Counted from the stretch's first letter, positions 18,879 to 26,964 are shown. The stretch: DNA of 64,000 nucleotides from CAIYUC01 sp963682005 (GCA_963682005.1 OY820914.1:1674001-1738000), one strand, 5' to 3'. Numbers and translations: made by a program. Notes: a model not told the origin generated them from the sequence alone.

Positions 18879-20127
18879 TCAACAGAGAATTTATTTTTTC
18901 GGCCGAATCATTAATTATGGGAATAGCATCAAAACGTCCTTGCATGTATGCTTTTTCCAAATCCATCGTGTCACGGAAATCATTGTAATCATAAAGCGAA
19001 TACAGATCTGTTGATCCATCAGACTTTTTGTTTGCAAAATAGATTTGGTCCTTCCTGAACTTTTTTAGGTCTAGAAAGCGGGTATTATGAGTAGTGCAGA
19101 TAAGCTGGGCCGATTTCCCTTTTCTGAAAATATTATAAATATATTCGATAATCTTTGGATGTAAGCTGTCCTCAATTTCATCAATCAACAATACTTTATT
19201 GTGTTTCACCACATACAGCAATGTGAGCATGATGAAAAAAAGTTGAATTGTACCCTGGGATTCTTCCGTCAAAAAATCAAATGCCACCCCAGGAGATGTT
19301 TTATGGTATGTCTTAATCTCAAGATGATTTTGTATAACGTCCTCTACTGTAAGAGTTAAGCTTTTCAGGTCTGCATTGATATTTTTCCCAGGTTTTTTCA
19401 GTACCTTAATTTTTACATCTACTATATCGCTGTCGGCGATTTTAAGAGCCTCTAAAAGTTGACTTTTATTTTCATTAGTGAGGCTTTCAATGGCCGATAC
19501 ACCGAACCCCAGGTACTGCAATATAATAGAGCCATGGAAAAAATTAAAAATCTCTTTTCCTATTTCTCTATCCATCTGGCTTGCACGTGATATATAAAGT
19601 GTTTTATCGGAAGTATTTTCGGCAACATCAAATGGGCGTTTTAACAGGTTACCAAAAGAATATTTTTCCTTCTTGGTTTTTCCACGGCGTTCATCCCGAG
19701 TAAAAACCTCTTTTATTCTGCCCTTGGGATAATAAAATAAACTCTCGGTTAATATCTTGTAACGTGTAAGTGAAAATGAATAAACATATTCGATTCCGTT
19801 GCTGACAAACCGGATAGAATAGGAACTGGGCTTCTTATCATAGCCGTTGAATTTAAAGGGTTGGAAATTATAGACCGTATTTTCATTATGCAAATGCGAT
19901 TCAAAAACCAAAGCATGGCTAAACTGAATAGCTCGCAATATATTGCTTTTCCCAGAGGCATTAGCTCCATAAATAGTTATGGTTTTCAATACAGAGGTCT
20001 TATTGAAATCAAAGACATTTTCCTGAAGCGTTTTTGCAATGTGAGATTTTAGGTTGGCAGCCCTGAAATCGAGCACAATTTCATCCTTTATAGAGAAAAA
20101 GTTGCTTATACGTATCTCTAATACCAT
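18871..20127 (-). CDS. RloA/AbiLi-like ABC-type ATPase
   Basis: A 418-aa ABC/SMC-like ATPase. An AAA-type Walker A, YGANASGKSNIL, is near residues 52-63. A signature-like ESQGTIQLF, Walker B LLIDEIEDSLHP and an H-loop TTHNTRFLD follow. The insert between the nucleotide-binding halves is only ~200 residues and no TOPRIM is fused at the C-terminus, which separates it from OLD/GajA. With the overlapping RloB gene it makes a two-gene AbiL-like unit. The upstream intergenic DNA is very AT-rich and probably holds the promoter. Confidence 0.85.
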   Translation of the reverse strand: MVLEIRISNFFSIKDEIVLDFRAANLKSHIAKTLQENVFDFNKTSVLKTITIYGANASGKSNILRAIQFSHALVFESHLHNENTVYNFQPFKFNGYDKKPSSYSIRFVSNGIEYVYSFSLTRYKILTESLFYYPKGRIKEVFTRDERRGKTKKEKYSFGNLLKRPFDVAENTSDKTLYISRASQMDREIGKEIFNFFHGSIILQYLGFGVSAIESLTNENKSQLLEALKIADSDIVDVKIKVLKKPGKNINADLKSLTLTVEDVIQNHLEIKTYHKTSPGVAFDFLTEESQGTIQLFFIMLTLLYVVKHNKVLLIDEIEDSLHPKIIEYIYNIFRKGKSAQLICTTHNTRFLDLKKFRKDQIYFANKKSDGSTDLYSLYDYNDFRDTMDLEKAYMQGRFDAIPIINDSAEKINSLLND

Positions 20128-20258
20128 TTTGTGAGGCTATTTTGTAAATATATTGCAAATATAATAGTTATATTTAATTTTTGTACCTAATAAGAATAAT
20201 AAATATAATGGCCATCAAATTTCTTACCCAAGTAATCTAATATTATGTTTAAATGGAG

Positions 20259-20283
20259 AAAAGCCCCAGTTACCTGGGGCTTT
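20259..20283 (-). terminator. Terminator after radC, possibly bidirectional
   Basis: A hairpin with arms AAAGCCCCAG and CTGGGGCTTT, immediately downstream of the radC stop. T-rich sequence is present on both sides, so it could also stop transcription arriving from the left on the plus strand. Confidence 0.8.
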
Positions 20284-20287
20284 GATT

Positions 20288-21028
20288 TTACATTACACCT
20301 TCATCCGCAAAGGAATAATACCTGTCATCCCCGACGATGATATGGTCCAGGACCGAAATATCCAATAAAATCCCGCAATCCTTGATCTTCCGGGTGATCT
20401 TCTGGTCAGCTTCACTGGGTTGGGTGTTACCGCTTGGGTGGTTGTGACCCAGGATGAGACTTGAAGCATGAAGGTCGAGAGCCATTTTGAAGATCTTCTT
20501 GGGATCAACCACCGTGCCGGAAACACCCCCTTCTGAAATCTGGATCTTACGGAGAACTTTATTTGCCTTGTTCAGGATCAGCATCCAGAACTCTTCGTAA
20601 GGAAGGTCACCCATTAAGGATTTGAAAATCTCGAAAGCATCCCGGCTATTGGTGATCTTATTCTTACCGATGACCTCAGATTCATTCCTACGGCGTGCCA
20701 GGGCAAACATTGCATTGATCTTTACGGCTCTCATCTGGCCGATGCCCTTGATCTTTGTGAGGTCAGAGTATCCGGTCTTCCAGAATTCGCATAAGGAGTT
20801 CCCGCAATTGGAAAGCAGTTTTTGAGCTATTTCCAGAGAGTTTTCCCCGGGAACACCGGATCCGATGATCAGGCTAAGCAATTCAGCATCGGACAAGGCG
20901 CCTGATCCCTTCATCAGGAGCTTGTGATGGGGAAGGTCATCTTCTGCCCAAAGGCGCATCGGGATCTTGTTTTCATAACGTGTTGATAGTTCCATGACCT
21001 GGTCGGCAATCAATCTGCATTTTTTCAT
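20288..21028 (-). CDS. radC: RadC/JAB-domain DNA repair protein of a mobile element
   Basis: A 246-aa protein with the RadC layout: LSDAELLSLIIGSG near residues 44-57, a helix-hairpin-helix segment (LTKIKGIGQMRAVKINAMFALARR), and the JAB/MPN metal motif LGHNHPSGNTQPSEAD near 197-212. The biochemical activity is not settled; JAB domains are metalloproteases or deubiquitinase-like. RadC-like genes are typical element cargo in Bacteroidota. It has its own terminator and is preceded by copy 3 of the structured repeat. Confidence 0.9.
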   Translation of the reverse strand: MKKCRLIADQVMELSTRYENKIPMRLWAEDDLPHHKLLMKGSGALSDAELLSLIIGSGVPGENSLEIAQKLLSNCGNSLCEFWKTGYSDLTKIKGIGQMRAVKINAMFALARRRNESEVIGKNKITNSRDAFEIFKSLMGDLPYEEFWMLILNKANKVLRKIQISEGGVSGTVVDPKKIFKMALDLHASSLILGHNHPSGNTQPSEADQKITRKIKDCGILLDISVLDHIIVGDDRYYSFADEGVM

Positions 21029-21089
21029 GTTGGATAAGTTTTAGCGTGAGTAATTGAATTTTAAGCCAGTGACAGAACCGAGAAAAATA

Positions 21090-21250
21090 AATGATGTCAA
21101 GGGTGCAGGTCAGATTGACTCCCCAATCTGAATGCACTGAAAGAGACAGTTCCCAAAGGAGGTCGCCCTTGAAAGTTTTAAGTCCCGGGTTTTCGGGACG
21201 AATTTTTCGCAGGTACCTTTGCTTCAAATTCGATTTACAGTGCGGTGGCC
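21090..21250. repeat. Structured dispersed repeat, copy 3
   Basis: This is copy 3, nearly identical to copy 1 over its first 60 bp. The inner hairpin CAGATTG/CAATCTG is at 21111-21117 with 21124-21130. A variable-region hairpin GTCCCG/CGGGAC is at 21182-21187 with 21194-21199. GCAGGTACCTTTGC and GTGCGGTGG follow. It lies upstream of radC. Confidence 0.8.
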
Positions 21251-21278
21251 TCTTATTCCTTGCTCCAGTTGCGAGCAT

Positions 21279-21315
21279 AAAAAAACAGGCAGACCCGAGT
21301 ACTCGGGTCTGCCTG
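21279..21315 (-). terminator. Strong palindromic terminator after the 54-aa gene
   Basis: A 30-nt perfect palindrome at 21286-21315 with arms CAGGCAGACCCGAGT and ACTCGGGTCTGCCTG, followed on the minus strand by seven T. The same stem sequence recurs after ssb. Confidence 0.85.
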
Positions 21316-21333
21316 CAGCAGAACTTACTGTTT

Positions 21334-21498
21334 TTAATACGCAAGAGGACCGGCGAACTCAGCGAGTTCCCAGGCAAAGCGTTCCGGTTCTGAAGCGATA
21401 ATTTCTTCTGTGTAACCAGGATAATAGATTGAATCAAGTTCCTGAGTCAATACTTCCTGTAACGACTGATCGCGGGTAATTTTTTCTAAACGTGTCAT
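21334..21498 (-). CDS. Small hypothetical protein (54 aa)
   Basis: A 54-codon frame on the minus strand starting MTRLEKITRDQ and ending EFAGPLAY. It is acidic (many E and D), with a central SIYYPGYTEE. Support for being real: a start codon about 65 bp from a copy of the structured repeat, a strong terminator immediately downstream, and the same one-gene unit layout as radC and ssb. No family is recognised. Small acidic proteins of mobile elements can be anti-restriction or regulatory proteins, but nothing here shows that. Confidence 0.65.
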   Translation of the reverse strand: MTRLEKITRDQSLQEVLTQELDSIYYPGYTEEIIASEPERFAWELAEFAGPLAY

Positions 21499-21564
21499 AA
21501 GGCGTTGATTTTAGAGGGTTAGAGATGAAATTTTTAAACGCCAGTGGCAATCACCGAGGATAAT

Positions 21565-21745
21565 AAATAAAGTCAGGGGTTTTGGTCTGTTTGACTTCCA
21601 AACTGAAAAAACAAAGCCTGCCCTTGACAGTTTTAAGATCACAGAATTCTGATCGAATTATCCGCAGGTATCTTTTTAGCAAAATTTCGAGCATAACACT
21701 ACGGCCTTTCGGCCGTACCGCTTGTCAGTTGACGGTCATAAGGAA
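21565..21745. repeat. Structured dispersed repeat, copy 4 (diverged)
   Basis: This is the most diverged copy. GTCAGGGG (21572-21579) pairs with CCCTTGAC with one G-T position. The inner hairpin is CTGTTTG/CAAACTG with one mismatch. The purine-rich AAAGGAGGT block is missing. The variable hairpin is GATCA/TGATC, then GCAGGTATCTTTTT follows. It ends with ACGGCC/GGCCGT and a short ACCG/CGGT arm that is also found in copy 5. It lies upstream of the 54-aa gene. Confidence 0.7.
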
Positions 21746-21807
21746 TGGGATCCATTTGCCCTGCAAATTATCGGACTGCTTTGCTTATAGCAGTCTGAAT
21801 GATCCCA
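21746..21807. other. Three-way-junction-like inverted-repeat structure
   Basis: TGGGATC (21746-21752) pairs with GATCCCA (21801-21807). Inside are two separate perfect hairpins: ATTTGC-CCT-GCAAAT (21754-21768) and GACTGCT/AGCAGTC (21774-21780 with 21789-21795). Three stems in 62 nt is a compact three-way-junction fold. It lies between the ssb terminator and repeat copy 4, in DNA with no gene. Confidence 0.65.
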
Positions 21808-21861
21808 GGCCTATGATTTAGAGGAAACAGGAGATTCCCCTTTGTTTTTCAGTACGCCTAT

Positions 21862-21897
21862 AAAAAAACAGGCAGACCCGGGAACCGGGTCTGCCTG
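21862..21897 (-). terminator. Rho-independent terminator after ssb
   Basis: A 13-bp stem CAGGCAGACCCGG/CCGGGTCTGCCTG (21869-21881 with 21885-21897), loop GAA, and seven T on the minus strand. The first 12 bp are identical to the terminator at 21286. Confidence 0.85.
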
Positions 21898-21919
21898 CCT
21901 TGTTCGAGTGATCAACCTT

Positions 21920-22339
21920 TTAGAAAGGAAGATCTTCACCTGGTTCATAAGACACACCTTCCTGTGTCAAAGCACTCATTTCTGTTTCAACTGCGATCGG
22001 CTCAACCACTTTAGTTGAATCATACGATTTCGCTGTTTTGTCGAGCACTTCCAGCTTGTCAGCAACGATTTCCGTAATGAAGACCTTCTCATCCTGTTTG
22101 TTGGTGTATTCACGGTAGACAATACTTCCTTCGATTGCAACGTGAGTACCTTTTTTAAGAAGCGTTTCAGCTATTTTACCAAGACCGTTCCAGGTAGCGA
22201 TGACATGCCACGAAGTGCGTTTTGTCTTGCCAAAGAAGTCAGTCGTAGCCAGGCTGAAGGTGGTTTTTGATTTTTCGTTTGCAAAAACAACTGTCTTAGG
22301 CTCATTGCCTACAAAACCGATAAGGATAACTTTATTCAT
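21920..22339 (-). CDS. ssb: Single-stranded DNA-binding protein
   Basis: A 139-aa protein when started at MNKVILIGFVGNEP. The open frame extends 17 codons further upstream to 22390, but the family always begins at the MNKV strand, so the shorter form is chosen. OB-fold landmarks: TTFSLATTDFF, TSWHVIATWNGLGKIAETLLKKG, and VAIEGSIVYREY. The C-terminus ends GEDLPF, the acidic tip that recruits partner proteins. It binds single-stranded DNA during replication or transfer of the element. Repeat copy 5 lies upstream and a terminator downstream, so it is a single-gene unit. Confidence 0.92.
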   Translation of the reverse strand: MNKVILIGFVGNEPKTVVFANEKSKTTFSLATTDFFGKTKRTSWHVIATWNGLGKIAETLLKKGTHVAIEGSIVYREYTNKQDEKVFITEIVADKLEVLDKTAKSYDSTKVVEPIAVETEMSALTQEGVSYEPGEDLPF

Positions 22340-22440
22340 GAAATGTAGCCGATGCCTTTCGGACTTTTTTAGGGTATCAAGCTCACCCATTGGTTAAATT
22401 GAAAATTTTGAACGAAGCAAAGCTTTAAACCGAATCGATT

Positions 22441-22640
22441 AAATGATGTCAAGGGTGCAGGTCAGTCCCGAGTACTCTGGACTGAATGCACAGAATGCGA
22501 CAATTCCTCTGAGGAGGTCGCCCTTTACATTTTTTAAGGAAAAACGGAATTCTTTTTCCGGCATCGATATAGGTACCTTCCAAAGAATTTTCAAGTAAAC
22601 TGCACGGCCCCCGGCCGTACCGCTTATCAATTGCGGTCAT
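22441..22640. repeat. Structured dispersed repeat, copy 5
   Basis: This is copy 5. GTCAAGGG starts at 22448. The inner hairpin is changed on both arms to CAGTCC/GGACTG. GAGGAGGTCGCCC follows, then a variable hairpin GGAAAAA/TTTTTCC (22538-22544 with 22553-22559), AGGTACCTTCC, and ACGGCC/GGCCGT near 22603-22617. It lies upstream of ssb. Confidence 0.8.
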
Positions 22641-23217
22641 AACAATGGAAACCATTTACCAAACTTGTTTGTGAAAATTAACCTGGCATCTACGCTTATG
22701 GATGACAGGGGTGATTCCGGGGTAATAACCTGGAGCAATTTCAGATTCCACGAAGTACCTTTTATCCGGTTTCTTTTTTGCTTCTTTTTACTTTGGCGGT
22801 CATTTTCAAAGAAAAAAGAAGATGTTTTGATCAAAAAAGGCCATGTTTTGGCATTTTTTAAAAATCGATTTTAGCTTCTTTGCTGATAATCAGCATTTAA
22901 ACCTATCAGAGGTTTCTATTTTAAAAAACAAACTCCCGTTGGATAACGACCCGCTCAGCATAATAGTTACCCCTGTAAAGTTTTTCAAAACCGGATATAT
23001 GAGCGAAGATCCCACACAGCCTGCAAAGCAGAACAGATGCACAACAGCTAAACTGCATATGAACCAAGAGGCAAAAAGGCTTGATAATTTTTTCTGAGAT
23101 GGGCAACATTGCAATTACATGTTTTTCCACATGCAACCATTATTGACTTCAAAGAGAGAGCATAAATGCTTCAGGAAATAATGAAGATAGAATTGGAAAT
23201 AAAAAAAGAAAGACCAG
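22641..23217. other. Gene-free stretch with a long hairpin
   Basis: About 580 bp with no convincing gene. The open frames present have no family resemblance or ribosome-binding site. It holds a hairpin with 15-nt arms and one mismatch (22781-22795 with 22807-22821), starting CTTCTTTTT and ending AAAAAGAAG. It corresponds in position and base make-up to the hairpins that follow repeat copies 1 and 2. Confidence 0.5.
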
Positions 23218-24039
23218 TTAAAGGTTAAGAAGCCTTTTCACTTCGATGAGTTCCTTCTGGTAATCCTGCATTTTTTGTGATCGCTCTTTTGTCATAGTAT
23301 TCCCAGGTTCTTTCTTGAGCTTTCTTTTCTGATACTTGATATTCCACAACAGATGATCACGTAGCAATAGCAGACTCCCTGTATTCATCTCGCGGATCTG
23401 CTTAATCCTATTCATGAATCTGAAGATGGGATGCTTACCCAGGACAACACCATGATCCTTGTAATAATCCAGTTCATCCCATATACTGCGGTTTTCAAGA
23501 TATTTTTCCACAGTCGCCTTGGAGTGATGGAATATCTCTTCAATTGTGTGAGCTAAGAACAAAGAAGCATGATGCTTCTTATATGCATCATGGGCAGTGA
23601 TCATATCCGCCACTAATATTTTTAACTCATTAGGACAGGAAGGTGAATTCAGAAAAGGGAATTCCAATCTTAATCTGAAAACAGGCATTGAGTTAAGGTC
23701 AACAAATGTTACAGGAATGTCTTTTACGCAGATATCCTCTGTTGTTGCTGGTCCCTTATCGGTTTCCATCACTGATTCAAGATCCTTCTGGTGGCTTTTA
23801 TCTTGGGATAACAAGCCGGATTTTACAACAGGTCTGAGAACCATCATTGAAAACTGATCATAGGTCAGACCTGCAAGCTCACGAAGTTCATCATATATTA
23901 CCCCGGTCATAAAATCTGATTCAGGCAAAGCAATAAGTTGCCATTTAAGATGTCCCTTCGTACTGAACTCATTGATCAGCGCGACACCGGAACGATAGGA
24001 CCTGTCCTTAATAAAGTAATTCAGAATCTTGTTTTTCAT
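23218..24039 (-). CDS. Hypothetical mobile-element protein (273 aa)
   Basis: A 273-aa soluble, mainly helical protein with no recognised domain. Features: GLTYDQFSMMVLRPVVKSGLL near residues 57-77, a possible wing-helix-like region; a central acidic linker; and a C-terminal basic helix (KYQKRKLKKEPGNTMTKE). The gene follows the primase gene by 58 bp on the same strand and may belong to the same replication or transfer operon. Confidence 0.65.
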   Translation of the reverse strand: MKNKILNYFIKDRSYRSGVALINEFSTKGHLKWQLIALPESDFMTGVIYDELRELAGLTYDQFSMMVLRPVVKSGLLSQDKSHQKDLESVMETDKGPATTEDICVKDIPVTFVDLNSMPVFRLRLEFPFLNSPSCPNELKILVADMITAHDAYKKHHASLFLAHTIEEIFHHSKATVEKYLENRSIWDELDYYKDHGVVLGKHPIFRFMNRIKQIREMNTGSLLLLRDHLLWNIKYQKRKLKKEPGNTMTKERSQKMQDYQKELIEVKRLLNL

Positions 24040-24097
24040 AGCTGGGAATTGGGTTTAAGTAAAATCAGGAAGCGATACTTTGATTGTTGCAATTCAT

Positions 24098-24985
24098 TCA
24101 GGATTCGACATTTTTTAAGGAAACAGGACTTCTTTGAATTTTACCGGTTAAAAAATCATTGAAGTCTTTATGATCCGGATAAAGAACGGGAGACCAATCT
24201 GTGACCTTCCTGCATCTGCTAATCATCTTCTCAGTGGCAGTTCGTCCGGCAGTGTCATTATCCAGGTAAAGGTTTACGTCTTCAGCTTCAACCAACAGAA
24301 GTTCAATCCTTGGTAAAAAGGACAAGGAATTTAAAACAACCGTCTTGTGTTTCGGTATTTTTTTGTAATAGGTACAGCAGGAAAGGAAATCCATGAATCC
24401 CTCAAAAACATTGATCTTTGAAGGATCAGCACCTTGAATTGTAGTACAGTATTTTGGAGAGTTCCCGATTTTAAAATGTTCATTTCTCAGCTCAAATCCA
24501 CCCAAATCATTTTGAAAAGCGAGCGCAAAGTAATTCCTGCCATAAAGGGAGTAGTGGGCCTCTTTGAGAAATTTGCGGGCGAAAGACAAGGCGACTTTCC
24601 GTTTTGCGATATACCTGAACAGGGCAGGGTGGGTAATTTCCTTTAAATGATGGACTGTGATTTTTCCCTTATCTTCAACAGTTTCAATTCTTTTGTATTC
24701 ATAAGGCTGATAAGAGGTAAACGAGGCTTTTCCAACCAGCTCCAGGGCATCAGACACATTAATATTATTCAGTTTTGAAACCAGGTTGATAATATCACCA
24801 TGTTCACCAGTGCCGTAATCGTGCCATGTGTTTTCTTGAAGGTTAATGATAAAGCTCGCCGTTCTTTCTTTGGGTCGCAGCAGGCTAAAGAACCAGGCCT
24901 TACCCCCTACGATTTTCAATGGAGTAAATCCATTCAGTTCCAGGTAATCAATTATTTTAACTTCTTTAGCCTCTGAAAATTTCAT
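24098..24985 (-). CDS. TOPRIM-domain primase-like protein
   Basis: A 295-aa protein. The N-terminal ~90 residues match the CHC2-like primase domain (YLELNGFTP, WFFSLLRPKERTASF, WHDYGTGEHGDIINLV) although the zinc cysteines are absent, as in many Bacteroidota element primases. The C-terminal TOPRIM domain shows INVFEGFMDFLS (the catalytic Glu) near residue 190 and LYLDNDTAGRTATEK (D-x-D) near 238-252. It probably primes DNA synthesis for element replication or after transfer. The VapE-type helicase lies just upstream; together they form the element's replication pair. Confidence 0.88.
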   Translation of the reverse strand: MKFSEAKEVKIIDYLELNGFTPLKIVGGKAWFFSLLRPKERTASFIINLQENTWHDYGTGEHGDIINLVSKLNNINVSDALELVGKASFTSYQPYEYKRIETVEDKGKITVHHLKEITHPALFRYIAKRKVALSFARKFLKEAHYSLYGRNYFALAFQNDLGGFELRNEHFKIGNSPKYCTTIQGADPSKINVFEGFMDFLSCCTYYKKIPKHKTVVLNSLSFLPRIELLLVEAEDVNLYLDNDTAGRTATEKMISRCRKVTDWSPVLYPDHKDFNDFLTGKIQRSPVSLKNVES

Positions 24986-25067
24986 GTCGATATATTCTTA
25001 TAACCAGTATTTACTTATGGTTTCAATCGGTTAATTGAAAATGAATTTTTTATGCTCTCTATGTACG

Positions 25068-25215
25068 GGGCTACTACACTTACTATCTTACTACAAAAGA
25101 TTGAATATGATAGTGTTGTAAGCTGTAGTAGGTATAAAACAAAATACTTACTACAACCAAAACAATTGATAATACTGGACAAAGATTGATTGTAGTAGGA
25201 GTAGTAAGCATACTT
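25068..25215. repeat. Cluster of TACTAC/GTAGTA motifs between primase and helicase genes
   Basis: Within about 140 bp the hexamer TACTAC or its complement GTAGTA occurs in both orientations: CTACTACAC near 25071, TTACTACAA at 25088, TGTAGTAGG at 25124, CTTACTACAACC near 25147, and TGTAGTAGGAGTAGTAAG at 25191-25208. The last two are inverted relative to each other. The DNA is AT-rich and gene-free. Dense short repeats next to replication genes suggest iterons of an origin or binding sites of a regulator. Confidence 0.55.
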
Positions 25216-25217
25216 AA

Positions 25218-26540
25218 TTAAATCAGAAAGTTGATATAATAACCATAAACAGGATGACCTTTTTCTGAGATGCGTTTTGATGTTCTTGCAAACCCCAGTT
25301 GGACAAGAGCTTTGCCAAGTTTCTCAGTACTTCTGATATCTGCTTTGCGATCAGACTTTGAGATAATATGGTCCTTGATTTCTGTAGAGGTCATGAATTG
25401 TGTATGGTCGGATTCCGTTCCTGGTGATAGGTACTGCTGAATATATTCATACTCCATAGGAAATCGCTGGAATTGCTGATTCCGGTTTTCATTCTCCTTC
25501 AACTCTTCAGAGGTAAGTTGAAACCTGAACCCTTCTTTATATAGAGTATAGGCCTGGCCCCAGACATGATCAATATTAATGTTACTGGAGTAATCCCAAT
25601 CAATTGAATCAATTTCAAAACACAACCACCGGACTGACCCGGTGCTGTCAGTCAGGAAAGTATCCTCGTTTGTGGATCCGACAAAAGAGGCCCGGCGTGG
25701 ATCAGTTTGTGATTTGCGTGCAAAGGGATGTCGGACACTTACGGAATCTTTTGAAAACAGGCTTTTCAGGTGGTTGATCTCAAACTTTGACAGGGTGCTT
25801 AGTTCATCAAGGTTAATGATGAAGCTTTGACTAAGACTTATCAAACCATCCTTGTCTAGAGTAATGTTCTCTGATAGATATTTGTGAAGAGCTGGTGGAC
25901 ACAGAAACCTGCAGAAAGTACTTTTTCCGGTGTGTTGTTTTCCACCTACGAGAATAAAGGCGTGTTTATTAAATGAATGGTCATCAATGGCGCAGGAAAT
26001 GGTTCGGACCAACATTTTTTTAAAATGGTGGTTAAACTCAACTTGATCCCTTGCATTTATATGGTTTGCAAGATTTTCAATGAAATCATCGTCTATATCA
26101 TACCAGTGAGGCAATGATTCAAAATACTCTTTAAATGGGTTATAGGGTGCAACAAACTCAGAATTGAGCAAAGCACAAAGGATCCCGGATGAAATGCGGT
26201 ATCCATTATTCAATAATTGAATAAGCATGTTGTTTTCATTATCTATGTCTTTGAAATCTCGTTCATCTTTTTTTCGGCCCTCGACAACATGCTTGATTTC
26301 ATTAAATCGAAGGTCATACCAGTCCCTGAGAGCTTGCTGAACCTCCACAATGGCCAACGATTTTCTTTTTGGTGAAGGATTAGATTCATTGTTCTTTTGA
26401 GAAATCTCCTTCCTGGGTACTTTAGACGATCTTGTCTGACCAGCCCTCGATTGGGTGATTTTGGAATCGAGATTCTCTGTACTTGAACCATAATCAGGAG
26501 AGATGGCCTGGATTTCTTTATTATTATCAGAAGATGACAT
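25218..26540 (-). CDS. VapE-like primase-helicase ATPase
   Basis: A 440-aa protein. Residues 1-75 are a polar, low-complexity leader. The ATPase domain has Walker A GGKQHTGKSTFCRF near 197-210, Walker B INLDELS, an Arg-rich segment KSQTDPRRASFVGSTNEDTFL, and TGSVRWLCFEI, the VapE/virulence-associated-E signature of superfamily 3-type helicases. The C-terminal ~100 residues look like a winged helix. It likely unwinds DNA for element replication with the adjacent primase. Confidence 0.85.
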   Translation of the reverse strand: MSSSDNNKEIQAISPDYGSSTENLDSKITQSRAGQTRSSKVPRKEISQKNNESNPSPKRKSLAIVEVQQALRDWYDLRFNEIKHVVEGRKKDERDFKDIDNENNMLIQLLNNGYRISSGILCALLNSEFVAPYNPFKEYFESLPHWYDIDDDFIENLANHINARDQVEFNHHFKKMLVRTISCAIDDHSFNKHAFILVGGKQHTGKSTFCRFLCPPALHKYLSENITLDKDGLISLSQSFIINLDELSTLSKFEINHLKSLFSKDSVSVRHPFARKSQTDPRRASFVGSTNEDTFLTDSTGSVRWLCFEIDSIDWDYSSNINIDHVWGQAYTLYKEGFRFQLTSEELKENENRNQQFQRFPMEYEYIQQYLSPGTESDHTQFMTSTEIKDHIISKSDRKADIRSTEKLGKALVQLGFARTSKRISEKGHPVYGYYINFLI

Positions 26541-26625
26541 GATTGGCTTTTGTAAATGTTAAACAATATTAGAATGGTCGGGTAATCCTAACAGAGGGTC
26601 CAAATTCCTTTGATAATAAAGGGAA

Positions 26626-26964
26626 TTATACCACAGCGTTTTTCATGGCCTCCAGGACTTCGGATTTCTTGAAAAGAATTTTCCGGCCATGCTGGTAGAA
26701 TGGAATTTTCCTGGCTTTCTTCCAGGAAATAATTGTAGGAAGTGATACCCTCAGGAATTTGGCAGCTTCTCGTTGGGAGAGATAAATTTCATCAGCTTCA
26801 TTTACTTCTTTTTTCTGAACTGAATGTTTTGAGGCTTCCCATTCGTTGAGTACATCAAAAAATTCCTTTTTGTCTTTAATTAACATGAAAACAGTTTCCA
26901 TAGGGTTAAGTGTGTTTAAGTTTTTGGCAAAACTAGACCCACAAGACCCGAAATTAAAGGACAA
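26626..26964 (-). CDS. Excisionase-like helix-turn-helix protein
   Basis: At most 112 aa. The C-terminal 55 residues are a MerR/excisionase-type HTH_17 domain: YLSQREAAKFLRVSLPTIISWKKARKIPFYQHGRKILFK split around the recognition helix, then KSEVLEAMK. The first ~25 residues look non-native, and internal ATGs at 26901 or 26886 may be the true start. These proteins bind att or promoter DNA of integrative elements and act in excision or copy control. It lies upstream of the VapE gene. Confidence 0.85.
   Translation of the reverse strand: MSFNFGSCGSSFAKNLNTLNPMETVFMLIKDKKEFFDVLNEWEASKHSVQKKEVNEADEIYLSQREAAKFLRVSLPTIISWKKARKIPFYQHGRKILFKKSEVLEAMKNAVV

Noticed and set aside
21091..21821. Plus-strand frames starting in repeat copies 3 and 4 behind an SD-like AAAGGAGGT or similar
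   Set aside because: Start codon, frame and length are not kept between copies (TTG in three, TTT in two; stops differ). The similarity follows the nucleotide repeat, not a peptide.
14797..22640. Dispersed repeats considered as a CRISPR array
   Set aside because: Copies are 150-200 bp, diverged, separated by 0.5-5 kb and lie before genes, with no spacer pattern or cas genes.
22843..23097. 84-aa plus-strand frame
   Set aside because: No ribosome-binding site, no recognisable domain, and it sits in the hairpin-rich gap after repeat copy 5.
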